A DNA stretch of 64,000 nucleotides, from the NCBI GenBank assembly GCA_015067565.1, contig SVMF01000004.1:52132-116131 (forward strand), written 5' to 3'. Made by a program: the position numbers and the translations under genes. Positions 59,371 through 64,000 of the stretch are shown here, piece by piece. The first letter of the stretch is position 1. Every line of letters starts with the position of its first letter. The notes below the pieces were generated by a model. That model searched no databases. It saw nothing but the letters and a program-made list of their open reading frames with translations, and was not told where the DNA came from. The DNA comes from Oscillospiraceae bacterium (GTDB taxonomy: Bacteria; Bacillota; Clostridia; Oscillospirales; Oscillospiraceae).

Positions 59371-62300
59371 TTAACCAAGTACGTTCTCAATAAAACGCAT
59401 CAGAATGGTTGCTACCTGTGCCCGGGTTGCATTGCCCTGCGGATCGAGGTAATTGTTATTTCCGATTTTCGAACCGGTAATCAACCCTTCTGCATTCGCC
59501 CACGACAGTGCTTCACTTGCCCAGGAGCTAACCTTATTTGCGTCGGGGAAACTCGTCAAATCCGCACATTTTGATGTGTCAATACCAAGCTTGGTGGCAT
59601 AACGGTAGAGAATTGCCGCCATCTGCTCGCGGGTGATATTCCCATTCGGATCGAACTTTCCGTTTCCGACGCCGCCAACAATCTCATTGCAAGCGGCCCA
59701 TGCAACCGCTTTGGTGTAATAAGTATCGCTCCCAACGTCTGTAAAGATATTTTCGCCCTCAGTCGGCTCGCCTGCGTATCTCCAGAGCACCGTGACAAGC
59801 ATCGCTCTGCTCATCGGAGTCTCAGGCTCGAACTTATTGCCGCCCATGCCATTCATAAGCTTGTTCGAAACCGCGAATTGAACCGCCTCTGCATACCAAG
59901 CATTTTCGACAACGTCAATAAATTCTATTACGACTTCCTCTTCGCCGCAAGCAGTACATACTCCATCAACATATGTATGTCCGGTTGGTTTCACTGCATC
60001 GGCTACATAGCTATCTGCACAAACCGCACATGTATAGGTCGTATATCCCTGCTCTGTGCACGTCGGCGCAACCACATCGGCTTCGTAATCATGTCCTGTT
60101 GCCTCAACATGGTCACCTTCGTAGCTATCTGCGCATACGGTGCAGGTGTAAGTCGTATATCCCTGCTCTGTGCACGTCGGCGCAACCACATCGGCTTCGT
60201 AATCATGTCCTGTTGCCTCAACATGGTCACCTTCGTAGCTATCTGCGCATACAGTACAAGTGTAGGTCGTATATCCCTGCTCTGTGCATGTCGGCGCAAC
60301 CACATCGGCTTCGTAATCATGTCCTGTTGCCTCAACATGGTCACCTTCGTAGCTATCTGCGCATACGGTGCAGGTGTAAGTCGTATATCCCTGCTCTGTG
60401 CATGTCGGCGCAACCACATCGGCTTCGTAATCATGTCCTGTTGGCTCAACATAGTCGCCTTCGTATCTATCTGCGCATACAGTACAAGTGTAGGTCGTAT
60501 ATCCCTGCTCTGTGCAGGTTGGAGGTATTACCATCGTCTCATAAATATGCTCATGACCAGAATATACAGCTGTAGGATAGCCGTTCCATTCGGGACTTGT
60601 CCAACCTTCCTTATCAGCCAAGTAGTACAGCATCAGATCCGGATGATTTACATACGCTTGGTTTGTTACATCCCAAATACGGAACACATCATCACTTAAT
60701 TTCGGAGCATTGCCATAGAAATAAACACCCGTCAAATGGTCACAGCATCCAAATGCATACGCCTCAATGCTCTCCACTGTCTCAGGAATATGAATCTTTT
60801 CCAAGCTACTGCAATGTTGGAAGGAAGCATATCCAATCGTCGTCAGCCTGTTTGGAAGCTGGATCTGTTTCAAGCTCTTGCAGCGAGTAAATGCTTGCAT
60901 TCCGATTTGCTTTACACTCTGTGGCAGAATAACATCGGTAAGGCTCTCACATTCACAAAATACAATCCAACCAATTTCTTCGATTTGTGCATCAATCCTA
61001 ACCGATGTTAATCCTGTGCACTTATAAAAAGCGCTGTCGCCAAAATATGTTACCGAGGCTGGAACCACTACGGAAGTAATTGCCTCGCACGCTTGTAGCG
61101 CTCCATCACCAAGCCGCTGAAGATTTTTTGGTAACTGCAGTTGAATATTGGTACAATTCTTAAAGGCATAATTTCCGATGTTTAACAGTGTATCAGGCAA
61201 CTTAATACCCTCAAGCTTTTTGCAGTCATTGAATGCCTGCTCCCCTATCTCGACCAAACCTTCGGGAAGGATCACTTCTTTCAGCTCTTTACATCCATCA
61301 AAGATTCCATTCGGAAGCTGCACGATCGCAAGCGGCATCGTAATTTCAGACAGATTTTGGCACTTCGAGAAAGCTTTTTCTCCAATACTCTGAATGCCAT
61401 CAGGCAGTTTCATTTCCTTCAAATCATGGCATTCTGCAAACGCCATAGTTCCGATTGAGATAACGCTCTCGGGAAGAACCATCTTTTCTAATTCCGGTAA
61501 ACCACGAAATGCACGAGCACCTATATGTGTGATCCCCCCATCAAAAATTACATTTTTGATTTGTGTCCGATATTCATCCCACGGTACCTCATTAAAATCT
61601 TGCATAGCGCCGCTACCTGAAATCGTCAAGTTTCCGCTTTGCATATCGAAACTCCAGGTTAATGCTTCACCACAGGTTCCACTCGGACGCATGCCACAGC
61701 AAATGCAAATACCATTGTCATCATAAGAATGTCCGGTTGAATACTGGGTAATCGTTTTCTCAAAACCGCAAGTGCAGCCAAATGTCACTTCCGTCATATC
61801 CTCGCAGCTAATCGTACCATTCGTTATCGAAATATCGTGCAAATGTTCCGCTTTAGAGAGCGGAAGTGCTTGATAGCACTGCCACGAGGGTGTTGTCCAT
61901 TCAGTGCTCTCGTCGGCACAGTAAATCACAAAGTCTTCATCCGGCCAAAAAACGCTATAGTAATCATTTTCTCCCTTCTTTTCGCCGAACGCAGCAGGTG
62001 GATTGCCTAAAAACACCGCATATTCCAAAGAGGTACAAATTCTAAATGCGTCAGCATCGATTATTTCGACAGAAGCCGGAATTTCGACCCACACTAAATC
62101 ATGGCGGCCAGAAAATGCATTTTCTCGAATCCTTTTAACAGGGAAGCCACCGATTTCGCTCGGTATTCTTGCCTCAACTATATGTCCCATCGTCCAGTTG
62201 ATACATCCATCCATCGGTGAAAAGGAAAGGATTCCACCCTCTACAGGATACAAAATTGCTCTCGGATAAGCGTTCACACCATCCCAAACATTCAAGCTGC

Positions 62301-63297
62301 ACTCTGTCCACGGTGCACTTGTCCATCCCTCCGTTCCCTCTTTATAGAACACAAGATCATTATATCCGTCAAACGGATTACCTGCTACTGCAGGAGCGTT
62401 TCCTTGAAAGAACGCCCACAAGCCGTTACGACCGGAAAAAGCATCCGTACCGATGTAGTTCACACTTGCCGGGAAAATGATTTGTTCGACATATGTTTTT
62501 TCAAACGCACGTTCTCCAACACTTTCCAACCCCTCAGGCAAAATCAGTTCCGAAAGATAACCTAAATTCCGGCCTGCAAAGGCTGCTACATGCTTAACTC
62601 CCTGCGGAATATCGATTTTATAATATTCCTTCTCCTCAATTTTAAGCAGCCAGTCTTCAAGGAGAAGATAATGGTCCTTCCAATTTGCTTTATCGTTATA
62701 ATACTTCGTTTCTATAAAAGCAGCGGCATCGATAGATTGAAGATTTTCCGGCAAAGAAATCTCATCTAACGCGCTACAATATTCAAAAGCCATGGTTGCA
62801 ATATTCTTAAGACCGTCCGGGAACGCAATTTTCGACAGAGACTCGCAGTGACTGAATGCCATAGTCTCAATTTCTTGTAGAGCATCCGGTAATGTAACAT
62901 CTGTAAGACTTTTACAATTATAAAAAGTATGGTAATGGATTACTTTGACCTGTGAGGGAATCTTGATCTCGGTTAAACCAGCACAATTATAAAATGCTTC
63001 ATAGCCAATTGTTTGAATGCTTTCGGGCAGAGTCACGGATTTAAGTGTCTCACTTACCCCACCGTAGTCTGCAAATAGACAATCCCCGATCGAAGTAACC
63101 GCAACGCCATCAATTTCCTCCGGAATCACTGCGCTCGTTACTGTCGGATCAGCTTCTCTGACAGTTCCGGTTGCGGGATCGAAATAAATGTTGCCTCCTT
63201 CGACTGCATAAGCAATGAGCGTTTCTGTCGCGTGCGCCATCGGCAGAAGTGAGCAAAGCACCGCCAAAAACAGTAAAATGCTGACAATTCGTTTCAT
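59371..63297 (-). CDS. Secreted LRR_5 (BspA-like) / Cys-rich tandem repeat / 3x SLH surface protein
   Basis: 1308 residues from the ATG at 63297 (AGGAG 8 bases upstream). Signal peptide (IVSILLFLAVLCSLLPMAHA). Two blocks of LRR_5 repeats (about 50-480 and 550-900; pattern LPESVISIGTMAFAECHDL). Five nearly identical 38-residue modules (about 920-1099; APTCTEQGYTTYTCTVCADS) and three SLH domains (about 1120-1308; FIDVVENAWYAEAVQFAVSN, FTDVGSDTYYTKAVAWAACN, FPDANKVSSWASEALSWANA). Its DNA is visibly more AT-rich than its neighbours, which may indicate a different origin. Probable cell-wall-attached adhesin or binding protein. Confidence 0.9.
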   Translation of the reverse strand: MKRIVSILLFLAVLCSLLPMAHATETLIAYAVEGGNIYFDPATGTVREADPTVTSAVIPEEIDGVAVTSIGDCLFADYGGVSETLKSVTLPESIQTIGYEAFYNCAGLTEIKIPSQVKVIHYHTFYNCKSLTDVTLPDALQEIETMAFSHCESLSKIAFPDGLKNIATMAFEYCSALDEISLPENLQSIDAAAFIETKYYNDKANWKDHYLLLEDWLLKIEEKEYYKIDIPQGVKHVAAFAGRNLGYLSELILPEGLESVGERAFEKTYVEQIIFPASVNYIGTDAFSGRNGLWAFFQGNAPAVAGNPFDGYNDLVFYKEGTEGWTSAPWTECSLNVWDGVNAYPRAILYPVEGGILSFSPMDGCINWTMGHIVEARIPSEIGGFPVKRIRENAFSGRHDLVWVEIPASVEIIDADAFRICTSLEYAVFLGNPPAAFGEKKGENDYYSVFWPDEDFVIYCADESTEWTTPSWQCYQALPLSKAEHLHDISITNGTISCEDMTEVTFGCTCGFEKTITQYSTGHSYDDNGICICCGMRPSGTCGEALTWSFDMQSGNLTISGSGAMQDFNEVPWDEYRTQIKNVIFDGGITHIGARAFRGLPELEKMVLPESVISIGTMAFAECHDLKEMKLPDGIQSIGEKAFSKCQNLSEITMPLAIVQLPNGIFDGCKELKEVILPEGLVEIGEQAFNDCKKLEGIKLPDTLLNIGNYAFKNCTNIQLQLPKNLQRLGDGALQACEAITSVVVPASVTYFGDSAFYKCTGLTSVRIDAQIEEIGWIVFCECESLTDVILPQSVKQIGMQAFTRCKSLKQIQLPNRLTTIGYASFQHCSSLEKIHIPETVESIEAYAFGCCDHLTGVYFYGNAPKLSDDVFRIWDVTNQAYVNHPDLMLYYLADKEGWTSPEWNGYPTAVYSGHEHIYETMVIPPTCTEQGYTTYTCTVCADRYEGDYVEPTGHDYEADVVAPTCTEQGYTTYTCTVCADSYEGDHVEATGHDYEADVVAPTCTEQGYTTYTCTVCADSYEGDHVEATGHDYEADVVAPTCTEQGYTTYTCTVCADSYEGDHVEATGHDYEADVVAPTCTEQGYTTYTCAVCADSYVADAVKPTGHTYVDGVCTACGEEEVVIEFIDVVENAWYAEAVQFAVSNKLMNGMGGNKFEPETPMSRAMLVTVLWRYAGEPTEGENIFTDVGSDTYYTKAVAWAACNEIVGGVGNGKFDPNGNITREQMAAILYRYATKLGIDTSKCADLTSFPDANKVSSWASEALSWANAEGLITGSKIGNNNYLDPQGNATRAQVATILMRFIENVLG
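60000..60535. repeat. 114-bp tandem repeats inside the LRR/SLH gene
   Basis: The string CTTCGTAATCATGTCCTGTT begins at 60081, 60195, 60309 and 60423, exactly 114 bp apart. The copies differ at only a few bases. There are about 4.7 units, each encoding one 38-residue CxxC module. Confidence 0.92.
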
Positions 63298-63416
63298 AGT
63301 TTTTTCTCCTTTCATAAATCATTGCATTTTTATATTTACACATTACACGAAAAACAGATATTTGTCAATATGTTTAAAATAAAACAAAATAGAAAATTCG
63401 TGCATTGACTAAATTA

Positions 63417-63445
63417 ATTATAATTCTATTTTAGAATTATGTCAA
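63417..63445 (-). promoter_or_regulatory. Consensus promoter with palindromic operator in its spacer
   Basis: Minus-strand TTGACA (63445-63440), 17-base spacer, TATAAT (63422-63417), driving the LRR/SLH gene. The palindrome ATAATTCTA-TTT-TAGAATTAT (63420-63440) fills the spacer, so a dimeric repressor bound there would block polymerase. The divergent XRE gene is the natural candidate. Confidence 0.7.
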
Positions 63446-63555
63446 TATGCTAACAACTTATAATTTTAATATATTTCAAAAGCTTTCTATACCATCAAGC
63501 TTCTCGCGGCCAATAATTGCTTGATACAATATGAATAAAAACAAGGGTGACAAAT

Positions 63556-63813
63556 TTGAAACCTAGAAAAGCAAACTACGGCACAAAGAATATCTCAGGC
63601 GCAAGAATCGAACAATTGAGAAAACAACTTGGCATGAAGCAAATCACCTTGGTTGCCAAAATGCAGCTTATGGGTGTGGACATCAATCCCAGCAGTCTTT
63701 CGAAATTGGAAGGACAAACTCGCGTTGCATCAGACATTGAATTACAGGCCATAGCAAAAATTTTTGGTACAACAATTGATGCTTTGGTGAACAGCAATGA
63801 CAGTACTACTTGA
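63556..63813 (+). CDS. XRE-family helix-turn-helix regulator
   Basis: 85 residues from the TTG at 63556 (AAGGGTG 5-6 bases upstream); the GTG at 63547 is the alternative. HTH_3 pattern: ISGARIEQLRKQLGMKQITL, NPSSLSKLEGQTR and SDIELQAIAKIFGTTIDALV. It has no second domain, so it should act as a small dimeric repressor. It is divergent from the LRR/SLH gene, with the palindromic operator between them. Confidence 0.85.
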   Translation: MKPRKANYGTKNISGARIEQLRKQLGMKQITLVAKMQLMGVDINPSSLSKLEGQTRVASDIELQAIAKIFGTTIDALVNSNDSTT

Positions 63814-63837
63814 CTCTCCAATCACTGTATGGAAAAA

Positions 63838-63870
63838 CAGAACCACAGTTCAATCTGTGGTTCTGTTTTT
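63838..63870 (+). terminator. Terminator of the XRE gene
   Basis: Ten-base stem AGAACCACAG/CTGTGGTTCT (63839-63848 with 63855-63864) and GTTTTT. The probable IS end begins 8 bases later. Confidence 0.85.
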
Positions 63871-63877
63871 AAAAAAA

Positions 63878-64000
63878 GGGGCTGTCTCATTAAAAATGGG
63901 GCAGCCCCAGAAAAATACATCGACCGGCATTGTACAAAAAGCTGTACAAATGCCGGTCGATGGCGTATAATTATGGTGTGAAAAATAACAACACGCAGGT
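63878..64000 (+). mobile_element. Left end of a probable IS1182-like insertion sequence (truncated by window)
   Basis: GGGGCTGTCTCATTAAAAAT followed by GGGGCAGCCCC forms an end-type hairpin. Next comes a long palindrome (CATCGACCGGCAT with ATGCCGGTCGATG), then TATAAT (63966-63971) and a GTG at 63978 opening VKNNNTQV, a plausible transposase start. The family assignment is from the look of the end only; the transposase lies outside the window. Confidence 0.5.

Noticed and set aside
60003..60575. Repetitive frames on both strands near 60 kb, considered as a CRISPR array
   Set aside because: The 114-bp units are continuous coding repeats with no variable spacers, and no cas genes are present. 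No CRISPR array was seen anywhere in the window.

Overview
The window looks like a chromosomal segment of a spore-forming, anaerobic Clostridia bacterium, probably an uncultured gut Oscillospirales/Ruminococcaceae-type organism. This is inferred from a complete spoIIIAA-AH operon, sigK with a pro-sequence, sigG, GerW/YtfJ and YlmC/YmxH proteins, SLH-domain surface proteins, an ssnA-ygfK pair and near-consensus TTGNNN-N17-TATAAT promoters. Genus and species cannot be named from sequence alone.

Layout. 1-3.1 kb: str operon on the minus strand (L7Ae-like, rpsL, rpsG, start of fusA) behind a perfect sigma-A promoter. 3.1-10 kb: a flippase-type ABC exporter, the DUF2953-gerW pair, an archaeal-type ornithine cyclodeaminase, and a translational GTPase fused to a Rae1/YacP-like NYN nuclease. 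10-13 kb: an HPr-kinase-like protein, a DUF362/ferredoxin protein and an APH-fold kinase. 13.3-17.8 kb: ssnA-ygfK behind a leader that looks like a transcription attenuator. 17.9-27.8 kb, minus strand: DUF5662, pro-sigK, ispA, xseB, xseA, a TsaD-like M22 protein, nusB, yqhY and spoIIIAH-AA. The gene order resembles the B. subtilis spoIIIA-nusB-xseAB-ispA region, with accBC and folD absent. 28-30.3 kb: an SLH surface protein. 30.4-32.2 kb: tRNA-Ala, a tRNA-like fragment, a serine-recombinase remnant and an ECF sigma/anti-sigma pair. 32.5-43.7 kb: translation and housekeeping genes (tsf, rpsB, ylmC, yloV, yloU, gpmI, recG, rpsT) with a Cys-rich lipoprotein-like/radical-SAM pair and a second HPr-kinase-like gene. 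44.3-45.2 kb: sigG. 45.4-63.3 kb: three very large secreted proteins: a frameshifted heparinase II/III-like protein, a beta-helix protein with an inserted EEP nuclease/phosphatase domain, and an LRR/SLH protein. 63.5-64 kb: a small XRE regulator and the left end of a probable insertion sequence.

Most unusual signal. A 254-256 bp non-coding element is present three times (9854, 32284, 36017). Each copy sits exactly at a rho-independent terminator, and the whole 23-24 bp hairpin is duplicated on both sides. Its ends form imperfect inverted repeats, it has internal palindromes and it carries no conserved ORF. It looks like a terminator-targeting miniature mobile element that regenerates the terminator it hits. 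Also notable are the GTPase-Rae1 fusion, the EEP domain nested in a beta-helix surface protein, a gapless 936-bp inverted repeat encoding the shared C-terminal module of two giant surface proteins, a palindrome filling the spacer of a consensus promoter beside a divergent XRE gene, and the ssnA leader.

How the genes fit together. Translation genes lie in several blocks (str, rpsB-tsf, rpsT). Sporulation genes cover forespore sigma (sigG), mother-cell sigma (sigK), the SpoIIIA-SpoIIQ channel and spore-associated small proteins. The large secreted proteins share Cys-rich CxxC modules and SLH or common C-terminal modules, so they appear to be assembled by domain shuffling for cell-surface work on host or dietary polymers.
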